Source of the DNA: Alphaproteobacteria bacterium
Lineage (GTDB): Bacteria; Pseudomonadota; Alphaproteobacteria; SHNJ01
Length of the DNA: 64,000 nt
Assembly (NCBI GenBank): GCA_004295055.1
Contig: SHNJ01000012.1
Coordinates: 141,063-205,062, forward strand
Direction: 5' to 3'
Of the stretch, positions 10,404 to 20,013 are shown one piece after another; position 1 is the first letter of the stretch; each line of letters starts with the position of its first letter. Made by a program: the position numbers and the translations under genes. The notes beneath the pieces were generated by a model that worked only from the letters and a program-made list of their open reading frames with translations, had not been told where the DNA came from and did not search any database.

Positions 10404-10637
10404 ATGGTTTCAAAATCACCAATGCAGCTTCTTCGTGAAGCGGAAACCCACTCAGCGGCAGCTGCCGAACACTCGAACACAGCTTATCGTTATGCCGCAT
10501 TGGCGGTTGTTTTCAGCGCTATTGCGGTGGTTTCTTTTGCTTACAGCATGTGGTTGCAAAATACGTCACAAAAAGAGCAACCGGATCTATCGATTCGGGA
10601 TATTAAATCGACTGTGGAAAATCAAAGAAGCCGTTAA
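10404..10637 (+). CDS. Small single-pass membrane protein
   Basis: 77 residues with a strong ribosome region (AGGAAAAGGAAAATATAA) before the ATG at 10404. A soluble alanine/histidine-containing N-terminus (SAAAAEHSNTAYR) leads into one hydrophobic helix, YAALAVVFSAIAVVSFAYSM at about residues 30-49, followed by a short charged tail. No family is recognised. It converges on leuB, whose stop lies 2 bases away, with no terminator between them. A longer ORF in another frame (10354-10710) runs into leuB and lacks a ribosome site. Confidence 0.65.
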   Translation: MVSKSPMQLLREAETHSAAAAEHSNTAYRYAALAVVFSAIAVVSFAYSMWLQNTSQKEQPDLSIRDIKSTVENQRSR

Positions 10638-10639
10638 CC

Positions 10640-11716
10640 CTATCCCAGCACATTTAGAATGTGCGAGCCCATTTGCGCGGTACCGACCTTGGTCATCCCG
10701 TCTTGCATGATATCGGCGGTGCGGATGCCATTATCCAAAACCTTGGCAACCGCCGATTCCAATTGCGTGGCGAGCGCACCTTGATCGAGTGAATAACGCA
10801 ACGCCATGGCAAGCGATAAAATCATCGCCAGCGGATTGGCAACACCCTTGCCGGCAATATCCGGCGCGGAGCCATGCACCGGTTCATAAAGCCCGTATTT
10901 TTTGCCATTCAATGAGGCTGACGGCAACATGCCGAGCGATCCCGTCAGCATCGCCGCTTCGTCCGATAGAATATCGCCGAACAGATTATCGGTGACGATC
11001 ACATCGAACTGTTTCGGGTTACGCACCAATTGCATCGCCGCGTTATCGGCGTACATATGCGATAATTGAACATCGGAATATTCTGCCGCATGCAGCGCGG
11101 TAACTTCTTCGCGCCACAATTTTCCGGATTCCATCACATTGGCTTTTTCGCAAGACGTGACTTGTTTTTTGCGCGTTCTGGCCAATTCAAATGCCACGCG
11201 CGCAACGCGTTTGATTTCGGATGTCGTGTAAACTTGGGTGTTGATTCCGCGCCGTTCGCCATTGCCCAGATCCTCGATCCCGCGCGGGTTGCCGAAATAC
11301 ACGCCGCCGGTCAATTCGCGTACAATCAAAATATCAAGGCCGGATACGATTTCGGTTTTCAGGGATGAAGCCTGTGCCAATGCCGGAAATACGATAGCCG
11401 GACGCAGATTGGCGAATAAATCCAGCTCTTTCCGAATGCGCAGCAATCCCGCCTCTGGCCTTATATTATAATCGACCTTGTCCCATTTCGGGCCGCCGAC
11501 CGCGCCAAGCAACACCGTGCCGCACGCGCGCGCCTTGGCCAATGTCGAATCGTCCAAAGGTTTACCGAATTTATCAATCGCCGTCCCGCCGATCACATCA
11601 TGCTCGATTTCGACTTTTAATCCTTTGGCCATCAAATGACGCAATACGCGTTCGGCCTGTTCCATAACCTCTTGACCAATACCGTCGCCAGGCAAAAGAA
11701 GAATTTTTTGAGTCAT
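10640..11716 (-). CDS. leuB: 3-isopropylmalate dehydrogenase
   Basis: 358 residues, beginning [18 protein letters not shown]. The metal/substrate region is [20 protein letters not shown], followed by the NAD-binding [20 protein letters not shown]. It catalyses oxidative decarboxylation of 3-isopropylmalate in leucine synthesis. Its AAGGA ribosome site lies within the last codons of the upstream acetyltransferase gene, so the leuC-leuD-acetyltransferase-leuB set is probably one translationally coupled operon. Confidence 0.97.
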   Translation of the reverse strand: MTQKILLLPGDGIGQEVMEQAERVLRHLMAKGLKVEIEHDVIGGTAIDKFGKPLDDSTLAKARACGTVLLGAVGGPKWDKVDYNIRPEAGLLRIRKELDLFANLRPAIVFPALAQASSLKTEIVSGLDILIVRELTGGVYFGNPRGIEDLGNGERRGINTQVYTTSEIKRVARVAFELARTRKKQVTSCEKANVMESGKLWREEVTALHAAEYSDVQLSHMYADNAAMQLVRNPKQFDVIVTDNLFGDILSDEAAMLTGSLGMLPSASLNGKKYGLYEPVHGSAPDIAGKGVANPLAMILSLAMALRYSLDQGALATQLESAVAKVLDNGIRTADIMQDGMTKVGTAQMGSHILNVLG

Positions 11717-11718
11717 GA

Positions 11719-12225
11719 CTATTCCTTGTAATTTGAATTCCTAACCACGCAATAATTCCACGGCCCATCCATCGCCGCGCCCATTTTGGTGTAAAATTCG
11801 CGTGCCTTTGAATTTCCATCAGATACCAGCCAACTGACGTGACGGATATTATTATTTTGCATATAAATGGTCGCCTGGTTCCATAATTTTGTGCCAATAC
11901 CTTGATCGCGCCACTCCGGTTTTACATACAGTCCGGAAATAAAAATTGCGCGGCACAAATTATAACTGGAAAAACTGGGGTAAAACATAATAAATCCCGC
12001 AATTTCTCCGCCCGTTTCGGCGATATGGCATTCGACATTGGCATTGCTGTGAAATAATTCGCGGCGAATGGTGGATGTAGAATTGCAATAAGCGGATGCC
12101 TCCCCGCCTTCATGCGTCACCAACGCCTTGCTCATACCGATTAATTCGGCGAGATCGCGGTCATTATCCCGCGCCGGCCGAACCAATGGCAAAGCAGCCG
12201 GTTTCACCCTTGATTCCACAGCCAC
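11719..12225 (-). CDS. GNAT-family N-acetyltransferase inserted in the leu operon
   Basis: About 168 residues with the GNAT fold: beta strand [20 protein letters not shown], where QGIGTKL is the acetyl-CoA pyrophosphate loop, and the closing motif [13 protein letters not shown]. The start is uncertain: the longest form begins at a GTG at 12225 and overlaps leuD by 22 bases; further GTG codons lie just downstream at 12219 and in AAGGGTG. The substrate cannot be read from sequence. The family acetylates small amines or protein N-termini and side chains. It separates leuD from leuB, which is not the usual order, and is coupled to leuB by overlapping signals. Confidence 0.85.
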   Translation of the reverse strand: MAVESRVKPAALPLVRPARDNDRDLAELIGMSKALVTHEGGEASAYCNSTSTIRRELFHSNANVECHIAETGGEIAGFIMFYPSFSSYNLCRAIFISGLYVKPEWRDQGIGTKLWNQATIYMQNNNIRHVSWLVSDGNSKAREFYTKMGAAMDGPWNYCVVRNSNYKE

Positions 12226-12821
12226 GGCATCGCCTGTTTTTGTTTGGCTTCGAATGCGTCGATCGCCGATGATTTTTCCAAGGTCAATCCGATATCATCG
12301 AGGCCATTAATTAAACAATGTTTACGGAATGCATCGACCTGGAATTTGATCGGCGCGATACCATCGCCGCTGATCGTTTGATTAGGCAAATCGACATTCA
12401 ATTGATAGCCGCTTTTATTCGCCGCCAATTTCAGCAATTGATCGATTTTGTCCTGTGGCAAAATAATCGGCAGCATAAAGTTTTTAAAGCAGTTATTGTA
12501 AAAAATATCGGCGAACGAGGATGCAATCACGCAAGTAATGCCAAAATCCATCAACGCCCATGGCGCATGTTCGCGCGATGACCCGCATCCGAAATTTTCA
12601 CCCGCGATCAGAATCTTCGCCTGATCCCAAGGCGATTCGTTCAAAACAAAACCTGATTTTTTGTTGCCTTTTTCATCGAATCTGGAATCGTAAAACAATC
12701 CCTTGGCCAATCCCTTACGCTGAATTGTGGTCAGGAATTGTTTTGGAATGATTTGATCCGTGTCGACATTCGGCGTCGGCAGCGCGGCGGCAAGACCGGA
12801 AAGTGTTGTGAATTTTTGCAT
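12204..12821 (-). CDS. leuD: 3-isopropylmalate dehydratase small subunit
   Basis: 205 residues with the signatures [13 protein letters not shown] (about residues 18-30) and [17 protein letters not shown] (about 74-90), the swivelling domain of the aconitase-like isomerase. With LeuC it isomerises 2- to 3-isopropylmalate. It begins 3 bases after the leuC stop and overlaps the downstream acetyltransferase ORF. Length is typical. Confidence 0.97.
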   Translation of the reverse strand: MQKFTTLSGLAAALPTPNVDTDQIIPKQFLTTIQRKGLAKGLFYDSRFDEKGNKKSGFVLNESPWDQAKILIAGENFGCGSSREHAPWALMDFGITCVIASSFADIFYNNCFKNFMLPIILPQDKIDQLLKLAANKSGYQLNVDLPNQTISGDGIAPIKFQVDAFRKHCLINGLDDIGLTLEKSSAIDAFEAKQKQAMPWLWNQG

Positions 12822-12824
12822 GAT

Positions 12825-14240
12825 TTAGCCTTTCAGATCATAATTACGCACATCGACGAAATGGCCTTCGATGGCTGCCGCTGCCGCCATGATCGGCGAT
12901 AATAAATGCGTTCTTGCGCCGCGGCCTTGGCGGCCTTCGAAATTGCGGTTGGATGTGGAGGCGCAGCGTTTGCCACTTGGCACCTTGTCTGGGTTCATGC
13001 CCAAACACATCGAACATCCGGGTTCTCGCCATTCGAATCCGGCGGATTTGAAAATATCGGCCAAGCCTTCTTCCTCGGCTTGTTTTTTGACCAATCCCGA
13101 TCCCGGAACCACCATCGCCTGCACACCGCTGGCGACTTTTTTGTTTTTTAGGATTGCGGCTGCCGCGCGCAAATCTTCGATCCGCGCGTTGGTGCAGGAA
13201 CCCAAAAACACCATATCGACTTTTAAATCTTGCATTTTTGTTCCCGGCGTCAATCCCATATATTCCAGCATTCGTTCCATCGAAACGCGCTTTTTATCGT
13301 CTTTTTCCGCGCGCGGATCCGGCACAACGCCCGTGATTGGCACAACTTCTTGCGGGGATGTGCCCCAGGTGACTTGCGGGGCAATATCCTCGGCGCGCAG
13401 TTCATGGTCGGTATCGTATTTCGCGCCCACATCCGACGGCAAGGTTTTCCAATATGCAACCGCCGCATCCCATTGATCGGGTTTTGGCGCCTTTGGACGG
13501 CCTTTCATATAAGTAAAAGTTTTTTCATCCGGCGCGATCAAGCCAGCGCGCGCGCCGCCCTCGATCGACATATTGCACATGGTCATGCGCGCTTCCATCG
13601 ACAGGTCGCGAATGGCGGAGCCTGCATATTCCATCACATGCCCGGTGCCGCCGGCGGTGCCGATTTTACCGATGATCGCCAAAATAATATCTTTCGATGT
13701 TACGCCATATCCCAATTTGCCATCGACCGTGATGCGCATATTTTTCGCCGGCTTTTGCCATAATGTTTGCGTAGCCAGTACATGTTCGACTTCGGATGTG
13801 CCGATGCCGAACGCCAGCGCGCCGAACGCGCCATGGGTGGATGTGTGCGAATCGCCGCAAACCAACGTGATACCGGGCTGGGTCAGACCTTGTTCGGGCC
13901 CAACCATATGCACGATGCCGTTGCGTTGGTCATGCATGTCGAAATATTCGATATGAGCGTTTTTCACATTCGCGCCCAGCGTTTCGACTTGTAATTTGGA
14001 ATCGGGATCGACAATCGGCAAGGAACGGTCGGTCGTTGGAATATTATGGTCCGCCACCGCCAATACCGCACCCGTCCGGCGCACTTTGCGCCCGGCATTG
14101 CGCAATCCTTCAAAGGCTTGCGGAGAAGTAACTTCGTGAATCAATTGCCGGTCGATATAAATCAAACACGCGCCGTCGTCTTTGCGATCGACGATATGCG
14201 AGGCCCAGATTTTATCGAACAAAGTTTGCGGTTGGGTCAT
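12825..14240 (-). CDS. leuC: 3-isopropylmalate dehydratase large subunit
   Basis: 471 residues. The three [4Fe-4S] ligands are Cys349 ([11 protein letters not shown]) and Cys409/Cys412 ([11 protein letters not shown]); the substrate region [13 protein letters not shown] is at 128-140. It is the catalytic subunit of isopropylmalate isomerase and heads the leuC-leuD-GNAT-leuB operon. The 125 bases upstream face the divergent gene at 14366. I saw no leader peptide with a leucine run or a T-box in that gap. Confidence 0.98.
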   Translation of the reverse strand: MTQPQTLFDKIWASHIVDRKDDGACLIYIDRQLIHEVTSPQAFEGLRNAGRKVRRTGAVLAVADHNIPTTDRSLPIVDPDSKLQVETLGANVKNAHIEYFDMHDQRNGIVHMVGPEQGLTQPGITLVCGDSHTSTHGAFGALAFGIGTSEVEHVLATQTLWQKPAKNMRITVDGKLGYGVTSKDIILAIIGKIGTAGGTGHVMEYAGSAIRDLSMEARMTMCNMSIEGGARAGLIAPDEKTFTYMKGRPKAPKPDQWDAAVAYWKTLPSDVGAKYDTDHELRAEDIAPQVTWGTSPQEVVPITGVVPDPRAEKDDKKRVSMERMLEYMGLTPGTKMQDLKVDMVFLGSCTNARIEDLRAAAAILKNKKVASGVQAMVVPGSGLVKKQAEEEGLADIFKSAGFEWREPGCSMCLGMNPDKVPSGKRCASTSNRNFEGRQGRGARTHLLSPIMAAAAAIEGHFVDVRNYDLKG

Positions 14241-14365
14241 TGGGAATCCTTGGTTTAACCCTTAAATTATGCCCTAAACCATTGAGAAGTAGAACTTAAA
14301 AACAGCTTGTTATTTGTATCTTTATAGGATAAAATTCTACAAATTTTAATTTAACAGGAGCAGAT

Positions 14366-15202
14366 ATGTCCGGCGATCGTTATGCAACAGTGATTGATTT
14401 TACAAAATTACAAAGTGTCACAGATGGACAAATTGCCATGTTGCGCGAAGCGGTGAATGCGCAACCGGGCATTTCAATTTTAGACGCCATGTCCGGCCCC
14501 GCTACCGCCAGCTCCTATATCGCTGAAGTTCAGCCCAATATTCGGGTCGTCTTGTTAGATTCTTCTCCTCAGATGTTGGAAGCCGGTCGCACCAAGCTCA
14601 AGAACATGGGTGTTGTCGACATTGGGATAGATCAAGCGAACCTTGTTGATCCTGATTGGAAGCCTCCACATGCGGATTATCGATTTGATGTTGTGTTGCT
14701 GCGTTCTGCCTTACATGAAACTCCTAAAGATATGCATCCCACTACTTTGCAGCATGCGGCTGCGTTTTTAAATGACAATCCGGAAAGCCGCCTTGTAGTC
14801 TGGCAGCAAGTCATGCCAACAGATCGTCCTGAAACTTTGCGCGATATTATTGCTATGCGCGACGCCATCGGTGGGCATTCGGTTCAACGCGCCAAAAGAT
14901 ATTTCCCAACCTTGCCGGAATTAACAGAGTCGGTGCAACTGGCTGGTTTATCAATTCGATCCTCACAAGTCATGGAACCACAAGTATTTCACCCGCCGAT
15001 TGTTGGCGATCAAGATTTCAAGGGCCATGATCGTGCTGCCAAAGTTGCGGCGCTCAATAGCTATATCCAAGTTCGCATCCCAGAAGATCAGCGCGAAGCT
15101 TTAGGTTATGAAGAAGCCGCGATTAGCCGCGGTGGCGTTACGGAAGCTTCGATGAAAATCGCTATTCCGGTACAGCTTTTGATACTGGGTCGCCAAAAGT
15201 AA
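14366..15202 (+). CDS. Class I SAM-dependent methyltransferase-like protein
   Basis: 278 residues with an AGGAG ribosome site before the ATG. The N-terminal half has a methyltransferase-like core: motif I variant ILDAMSGPATASSYIA (residues 38-53), the acidic end of beta-2 in VVLLDSSPQMLEAGRTKL (62-79), then DVVLLRSALHET resembling motif IV-V. The usual D-x-G-x-G is altered to D-A-M-S-G, so SAM binding is likely but not certain. The C-terminal 80 residues are unrecognised. It stands alone between leuC and a bidirectional terminator. Substrate unknown. Confidence 0.75.
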   Translation: MSGDRYATVIDFTKLQSVTDGQIAMLREAVNAQPGISILDAMSGPATASSYIAEVQPNIRVVLLDSSPQMLEAGRTKLKNMGVVDIGIDQANLVDPDWKPPHADYRFDVVLLRSALHETPKDMHPTTLQHAAAFLNDNPESRLVVWQQVMPTDRPETLRDIIAMRDAIGGHSVQRAKRYFPTLPELTESVQLAGLSIRSSQVMEPQVFHPPIVGDQDFKGHDRAAKVAALNSYIQVRIPEDQREALGYEEAAISRGGVTEASMKIAIPVQLLILGRQK

Positions 15203-15210
15203 TAACCAAC

Positions 15211-15239
15211 AAAAAAGCGGGGCAAAACCCCGCTTTTTC
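15211..15239. terminator. Bidirectional terminator between the methyltransferase and rplS
   Basis: Stem AGCGGGG (15216-15222) / CCCCGCT (15228-15234) with loop CAAAA, flanked by an A run on the left and a T run on the right, so it can end transcription from both the plus-strand gene at 15202 and the minus-strand rplS operon ending at 15286. Confidence 0.85.
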
Positions 15240-15285
15240 TGTATCTAAACACCAATCACGATTAGGCGCTGGCGGTTTTTTTCCC

Positions 15286-15720
15286 TTACGCGCTTTGCGC
15301 TTCAGAGGACGAAGCGGCTTTGTCGGCTTGTGCCGCGTTGGCTGGCATGTCTTGTTCGACAATACCCATACGTTCTTTGATACGGGCGGATTTGCCGGTC
15401 CGGTCGCGCAGATAATATAATTTGCTGCGGCGAACTTCACCACGGCGGGTTACTTCGACCGATGCAACGAGCGGAGAGTGGATCGGGAACAAACGTTCCA
15501 CGCCTTCGCCGTACGAAATTTTACGCACGGTAAAATTCGAATTGATGCCTTTGTTGCTGCGCGCAATGCAAACGCCTTCGAACGCTTGCAAACGAACACG
15601 GTCGCCTTCGACCACTTTCACTTGCACTTTCACGGTATCGCCTGGGGCAAATTCCGGAACTTTCTTAGCTTCGACCGATTTTGCAATCAGTCTTTTTTCG
15701 ACTTGTTGTAGCTTGCTCAT
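15286..15720 (-). CDS. rplS: 50S ribosomal protein L19
   Basis: 144 residues with the L19 core [19 protein letters not shown] and the conserved [17 protein letters not shown]-terminal tail rich in alanine and serine ([12 protein letters not shown]) extends it beyond the usual 115-120 residues, as is common in Alphaproteobacteria. The strong AAGGAG ribosome site precedes the ATG. It is the last gene of ffh-rpsP-rimM-trmD-rplS. Confidence 0.97.
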   Translation of the reverse strand: MSKLQQVEKRLIAKSVEAKKVPEFAPGDTVKVQVKVVEGDRVRLQAFEGVCIARSNKGINSNFTVRKISYGEGVERLFPIHSPLVASVEVTRRGEVRRSKLYYLRDRTGKSARIKERMGIVEQDMPANAAQADKAASSSEAQSA

Positions 15721-15756
15721 ATTTGTCTCCTTCAGTTAATCTTATCGTTAAAATAG

Positions 15757-16485
15757 TTAAGCAGTTTTATATTGCTGCCATAAATCCGGTCGGCGTTCGC
15801 GCGTGGCGGTTTCCGCCATCTGCTTGCGCCAATCGGCAATTTTTTGATGATGCCCGGACAACAACACATCCGGCACAGCCATCCCCTGCCAATCGGCAGG
15901 TTTGGTATAATGCGGCGCTTCTAATAAACCGCTTTCAAAACTTTCTTCCAACACGCTTTGCGCATCGCCAACCGTACCCGGCAATAACCGGATTACGGCA
16001 TCCAACACCATCATCGCTGGCAACTCGCCGCCCGATAAAATGAAATCGCCCATCGAGATTTCAACCATCTGATGTTTGTCAATCGCGCGCTGATCGATAC
16101 CTTCGTACCGGCCACACAGCAAAATTAAATTTTGCTCGCCTGCCAAATCTTTGGCGATAGCTTGATCGAATTTTCTACCGCGCGGGGTGAAATAAATCAC
16201 CTTGGCGGTTTTATATTCGTCGCGCGCGCGCAAAGATTCAATCGCCGCATCAATCACATCCGCCTTGATCACCATGCCGGGACCGCCGCCAAATGGCGTA
16301 TCGTCCACGGTACGATGTTTATCGGTTGCGAAATCGCGCAAATTGATCGATTCAATCGCCCAGATATTATCCGATGCCGCCTTGGCCGCAATCGAATGCG
16401 CCAAGGGCCCAGGAAACATTTCCGGGAATAACGATAACACGGCCACCTGTAATTTCGGCGCGGATTGCGGGGAAGATTTACGCAT
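15757..16485 (-). CDS. trmD: tRNA (guanine37-N1)-methyltransferase
   Basis: 242 residues of the SPOUT knot family. The conserved SAM-binding knot segments are LLCGRYEGIDQRAID and GDFILSGGELPAMM, and the FGGGPGMV motif is near residue 67. It methylates N1 of G37 in tRNAs reading CNN codons, preventing +1 frameshifting. It starts inside the last codons of rimM (8-base overlap) with GGAGG formed by the rimM coding sequence, so the two are coupled. Confidence 0.97.
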   Translation of the reverse strand: MRKSSPQSAPKLQVAVLSLFPEMFPGPLAHSIAAKAASDNIWAIESINLRDFATDKHRTVDDTPFGGGPGMVIKADVIDAAIESLRARDEYKTAKVIYFTPRGRKFDQAIAKDLAGEQNLILLCGRYEGIDQRAIDKHQMVEISMGDFILSGGELPAMMVLDAVIRLLPGTVGDAQSVLEESFESGLLEAPHYTKPADWQGMAVPDVLLSGHHQKIADWRKQMAETATRERRPDLWQQYKTA

Positions 16486-17074
16486 CTTGCTCGCCCTCCT
16501 CTAATTCCACCATCACAGGAATTTCGACGATCATTTTGCCCGCATTCATATCAACCGAAATCACGAATTGATCGTGGAACGGCAAGCATAATGGTTCATC
16601 GGAATTTTCCGTTGCGATTTCCACAACGTCACCCGCACCGTAATTATAAACGTCGATTACCTTGCCAACCATTTCGCCATTCTGCGTTTCCGCAAAAAGG
16701 CCAATCAGATCGGTGTGATAGTAACGTCCATTTTCAAGTGGCGGCAAGGCGCCCCGCGAAACATATAATTTCACGCCGCGCAAAGATTCCACCATAGTAC
16801 GATCGGCAACGCCATCGATCGATACAACGACTTGTGATCCCTTCACCTCGCCCGCTTTCAATTGGAACGTGCGGTTGGTTTTTGGATCGATCAAGGTGCC
16901 ATACGAAGCAATGTCGCTCGGATTGCCAGTATAAGAATAAATCCATACCTGTCCCCGCACGCCTTTCGGCTTGCCAATAACGCCCATCAAAATCAGATCG
17001 GCGCGCGCATCCATCGACGCTGGCGACAAGCCAGATCGTTTTGCAGATGCGTTATGGGTAGACATGGTTTGCAT
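16478..17074 (-). CDS. rimM: Ribosome maturation factor RimM
   Basis: 198 residues. The N-terminal beta-barrel begins with the conserved GVIGKPKGVRGQVWIYSYT segment, and the C-terminal PRC-barrel carries LIGLFAETQNGEMVGKVIDVYN. RimM assists 30S head assembly around S19. The start at 17074 is supported by AAGGG with a 6-base spacer; an internal ATG three codons on is possible. It has an unusually long N-terminal extension of about 25 residues before the barrel. Confidence 0.95.
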   Translation of the reverse strand: MQTMSTHNASAKRSGLSPASMDARADLILMGVIGKPKGVRGQVWIYSYTGNPSDIASYGTLIDPKTNRTFQLKAGEVKGSQVVVSIDGVADRTMVESLRGVKLYVSRGALPPLENGRYYHTDLIGLFAETQNGEMVGKVIDVYNYGAGDVVEIATENSDEPLCLPFHDQFVISVDMNAGKMIVEIPVMVELEEGEQDA

Positions 17075-17091
17075 TCTTATCCCTTAGATCC

Positions 17092-17490
17092 TTAGGCTGC
17101 TGGCGCTTCGGCTGGAGCTGGAGCAGCTGGTGCTGGGGCAGCTTCCGCAGGGGCGGCAGCGGCATCAGCGGCAGCTTTCAAGCGTTCTTGCGCTTTTGCT
17201 TTTGGCAAAGATTTGGTTGGGGTTTCGCGATATTGACGTTTGGCGATCAAATTTGCATCGCCCAAGAATTTCGCAACGCGATCGGTTGGCTGTGCGCCAA
17301 CGCCGAGCCAATATTTAATCCGGTCGGTGTTCAAATTGATGCGTTGCGTATCGGTTTTTTGCAACATCGGATTATAGGTGCCTACTTTTTCAACAAATTG
17401 CCCATCGCGGCAACGTGTATGTTCGGCGATCACGATGTGAAAAAATGGACGTTTTTTCGCGCCATGTCTGGATAGTCTGATTTTTAGCAT
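17092..17490 (-). CDS. rpsP: 30S ribosomal protein S16
   Basis: 132 residues starting MLKIRLSRHGAKKRPFFHIV, the S16 signature, followed by GTYNPMLQK and the conserved WLGVGAQPTDRVAKFL. The last 30 residues are almost only alanine, proline and glutamate, a low-complexity tail beyond the 80-90-residue core. AAAGGAG precedes the ATG, and ffh ends 26 bases upstream. Confidence 0.97.
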   Translation of the reverse strand: MLKIRLSRHGAKKRPFFHIVIAEHTRCRDGQFVEKVGTYNPMLQKTDTQRINLNTDRIKYWLGVGAQPTDRVAKFLGDANLIAKRQYRETPTKSLPKAKAQERLKAAADAAAAPAEAAPAPAAPAPAEAPAA

Positions 17491-17516
17491 TTGCTCTCCT
17501 TTATTAAATTAAACAG

Positions 17517-18992
17517 TTAAAACTTTGGTATCTTGAATCCGGGCGGTAAGCCCAAACCCTTTGGCAGTTGCGGCAATTGGCCGCCCTGCATCAAACTTTT
17601 CGGATCGATATTGGCGATATCCGGCATGCCAGGCATTCCACCGCCACCGAACATTTGACCCAAACCGCCTTTCAGCAATCCGGCCAATCCGCCTTTTTTA
17701 ATTTGCTTCATCACCTTGCTCATCTCTTCATAAGATTTCAGCAAGCGGTTGATATCTTCAACGCGTGTGCCGGATCCAGCGGCAATGCGTTTTTTGCGGG
17801 ACGCTTTTAGTAAATCGGGATCGCTGCGTTCCGATGGCGTCATCGATAAAATAATCGCCTCGTTCCGTTTCAACATTTTTTCGTCAATCTTGCCGGCAAC
17901 TTGGTTTTTAATTTTGCCCATACCCGGCAACATTTCCAGCATCGCGCCCATACCGCCCATATTTTGCATTTTGCGGAATTGATCCAGCATATCGGTCAAA
18001 TCGAATTTGCCTTCTTGCATCCGCTGCATCATTTTTTCGGCTTTGGCTTCGTCGAACTCCTGCATCGCTTTTTCAACGAGACCAACAACGTCGCCCATGC
18101 CCAAAATGCGACCAGCGACGCGTTTGGCATCGAATTCTTGCAAGCCGTCTAATTTTTCGCCCGTTCCGATAAATTTAATCGCCCGGCCCGTTTCATGACG
18201 CATCGACAAGGCCGCACCGCCCCGTGCATCGCCGTCCATACGGGTCAACACAATGCCGGTAATGCCAATTTGCGCATTAAATCCGCGCGCGATATTCAGC
18301 GCCTCTTGACCGGTCAAGGCATCGGCCACCAGCAAGGTTTCTTGCGGTTTTACCAAATCGCTAACCTGGCGCAATTCATCCATCAATTCCTGATCGATTT
18401 GCAAACGGCCAGCGGAATCTAAAATTAAAACATCATATCCTTCGATGCGCGCAACCTTCATCGCACGTTCGGCGATTTGTAATGGCTTTTCGCCCGTTAC
18501 AATCGGCAAGCCCCCTACCCCGACTTGGCGCGCCAGAATTTCCAATTGCTGTTGCGCAGCGGGACGATAAATATCTAGCGATGCTAATAAAACTTTTTTG
18601 CGGCGTTTTTCATTTAAGAATTTTGCGATTTTGCCGGATGTGGTGGTTTTACCCGAACCTTGCAAACCGGCCATCAAAATTACCGCTGGCGGGGCAACAT
18701 TGATATTCAATTCCGCCGACTCGTCCTCGCCGCTCAATAATTCCACCAGCGCATCGTGAACGATTTTAACAACTTGCTGTCCAGGAGTAATGGATTGCAA
18801 AACATCCACCCCAACCGCGCGGCTTTGCACCTTGGCAATAAAATCTTTGACGGCTGGTAACGATACATCGGCTTCGAGCAGCGCGATGCGCACTTCGCGC
18901 ATAGCGGCTTCGACGTCTTCGGCACGCAAAGCGCCGCGTCCTTTTAGCCGGTCGAAAATAGATCCGAGTTTGTCGCTTAACGCGTTAAACAT
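17517..18992 (-). CDS. ffh: Signal recognition particle protein Ffh
   Basis: 491 residues from the ATG at 18992 (MFNALSDKLGSIFDRL), chosen over the ORF's upstream start because the conserved N-terminus begins here and AAGGCAAGG precedes it. It has the N domain, the GTPase domain with GLQGSGKT at 109-116, DSAGRLQID and TRMDGDARGG, then the methionine-rich M domain that binds 4.5S RNA and signal sequences. Its receptor FtsY is encoded at 22101 in this window. It heads the operon with rpsP, rimM, trmD and rplS. Confidence 0.97.
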   Translation of the reverse strand: MFNALSDKLGSIFDRLKGRGALRAEDVEAAMREVRIALLEADVSLPAVKDFIAKVQSRAVGVDVLQSITPGQQVVKIVHDALVELLSGEDESAELNINVAPPAVILMAGLQGSGKTTTSGKIAKFLNEKRRKKVLLASLDIYRPAAQQQLEILARQVGVGGLPIVTGEKPLQIAERAMKVARIEGYDVLILDSAGRLQIDQELMDELRQVSDLVKPQETLLVADALTGQEALNIARGFNAQIGITGIVLTRMDGDARGGAALSMRHETGRAIKFIGTGEKLDGLQEFDAKRVAGRILGMGDVVGLVEKAMQEFDEAKAEKMMQRMQEGKFDLTDMLDQFRKMQNMGGMGAMLEMLPGMGKIKNQVAGKIDEKMLKRNEAIILSMTPSERSDPDLLKASRKKRIAAGSGTRVEDINRLLKSYEEMSKVMKQIKKGGLAGLLKGGLGQMFGGGGMPGMPDIANIDPKSLMQGGQLPQLPKGLGLPPGFKIPKF

Positions 18993-19164
18993 TACCTTGC
19001 CTTTATCACAAACAAAAAACACCAGTGGACGAAACTCGTCGACTGGCGTGGAAACACCTTTATTTGGTTTTCCGCTTAATTATGGGCGTTTTTAAAGCAA
19101 AAGCCCGGCAAAGTCAAGCCTAAGCGATGAAGCTTATTTGATGATAAAACAGATGCTTAGTATA

Positions 19165-19383
19165 TTACCTGGCTCTTAGTCCTAAAATATGACCTATGCC
19201 AAAATCACGGGCGATTTGTAAATCCAATACGCTTAATGGCGCGCCGGGAACAAGTACTCCGTTTTGATCTCCCGCAGATTCCCGATAAACATATCCAGAC
19301 TTTGGCTCTCTTGCTTCTACTACAGAGGTACCGCCCACACCGCTAACACCTGTGTGTGCCATGTCGCATAACATATCCCGCAC
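19165..19383 (-). CDS. Small hypothetical ORF, apparently frameshifted at its start
   Basis: 72 codons from a GTG at 19383, with no ribosome site there. A good ribosome site (AGAGGAAAATA) precedes an ATG at 19411 in a different frame, which reads MSEKSKNRR and stops after 22 codons. Dropping one A from the A6 run at about 19392-19397 would join that start to this ORF, so the gene may carry a single-base frameshift, real or a sequencing error. The product has a glycine/valine-rich stretch (GVSGVGGTSVV) and no known domain. It lies just downstream of the 104-residue ORF on the same strand. Confidence 0.4.
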   Translation of the reverse strand: MRDMLCDMAHTGVSGVGGTSVVEAREPKSGYVYRESAGDQNGVLVPGAPLSVLDLQIARDFGIGHILGLRAR

Positions 19384-19432
19384 AACGCCGGTTTTTTGAT
19401 TTTTCAGACATTATTTTCCTCTTAATCTTTAT

Positions 19433-19747
19433 CTATCGACTGTTCGTCAGTTGTTTAAAACGAGCCTCAAATAGCGCTGCGGTTCGGGTAGAGAATTGTT
19501 CCTGCAAACGAGGAGCCTCTTCGCTGCTTCGCCATCCTCTTCCGTGCTGTTTATTAAATTCCGCGCCTACTTGCTGTGCAATGCCGTTGCGCAATTTATT
19601 TAAGCCGCGCTCTACTACATCCGTAGGCTGGCCCGCCAAAGTAATTTTTTTGGGATCTTGGTGAGCGGGATAAAATCTTTTTTTGGCCGGACGCGTTGCA
19701 GTGTCAACAACGCCGTCTTCTTCTAAACTGCTTTGATAATGTACCAT
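19433..19747 (-). CDS. Hypothetical 104-residue protein
   Basis: Starts at an ATG with AGGAG six bases upstream, which supports it as a real gene. The product is basic and charged (TATRPAKKRFYPAHQDPKK near the N-terminus, then EEAPRLQEQFSTRTAALFEA) with no signal peptide or membrane segment. No family recognised. The 266 bases upstream, up to dapF, are AT-rich and hold divergent promoters. Confidence 0.6.
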   Translation of the reverse strand: MVHYQSSLEEDGVVDTATRPAKKRFYPAHQDPKKITLAGQPTDVVERGLNKLRNGIAQQVGAEFNKQHGRGWRSSEEAPRLQEQFSTRTAALFEARFKQLTNSR

Positions 19748-20013
19748 CTCTCGCTCCTATATTATGTTTTTACTATGTGACATATTAATGAAACTTAATC
19801 GTAACAATATTAATATGTCAAATATTATGATCAATTTGTAACAGTCTATATCCACAATACCACAAGGTCAACATAAAATTTTTCTATTTCGGATAAATTT
19901 CTCCATTTTCAATATATAGGTAATTTTATTACACACAAAATTCCAGTAAATTCAATAACTTGTGGCTTTATCGGATTTGCGCTAGATAAATGGTTTGAAA
20001 ATAAGGATTCATA

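Noticed and set aside
10354..10710. 118-codon ORF overlapping the small membrane protein gene
   Set aside because: No ribosome site, runs into leuB, and the shorter frame from 10404 has a good start signal and a clean membrane helix.
14241..14365. Possible leader or attenuator before leuC
   Set aside because: I looked for a leucine-rich leader peptide, a T-box or an alternative hairpin and found none that was convincing.
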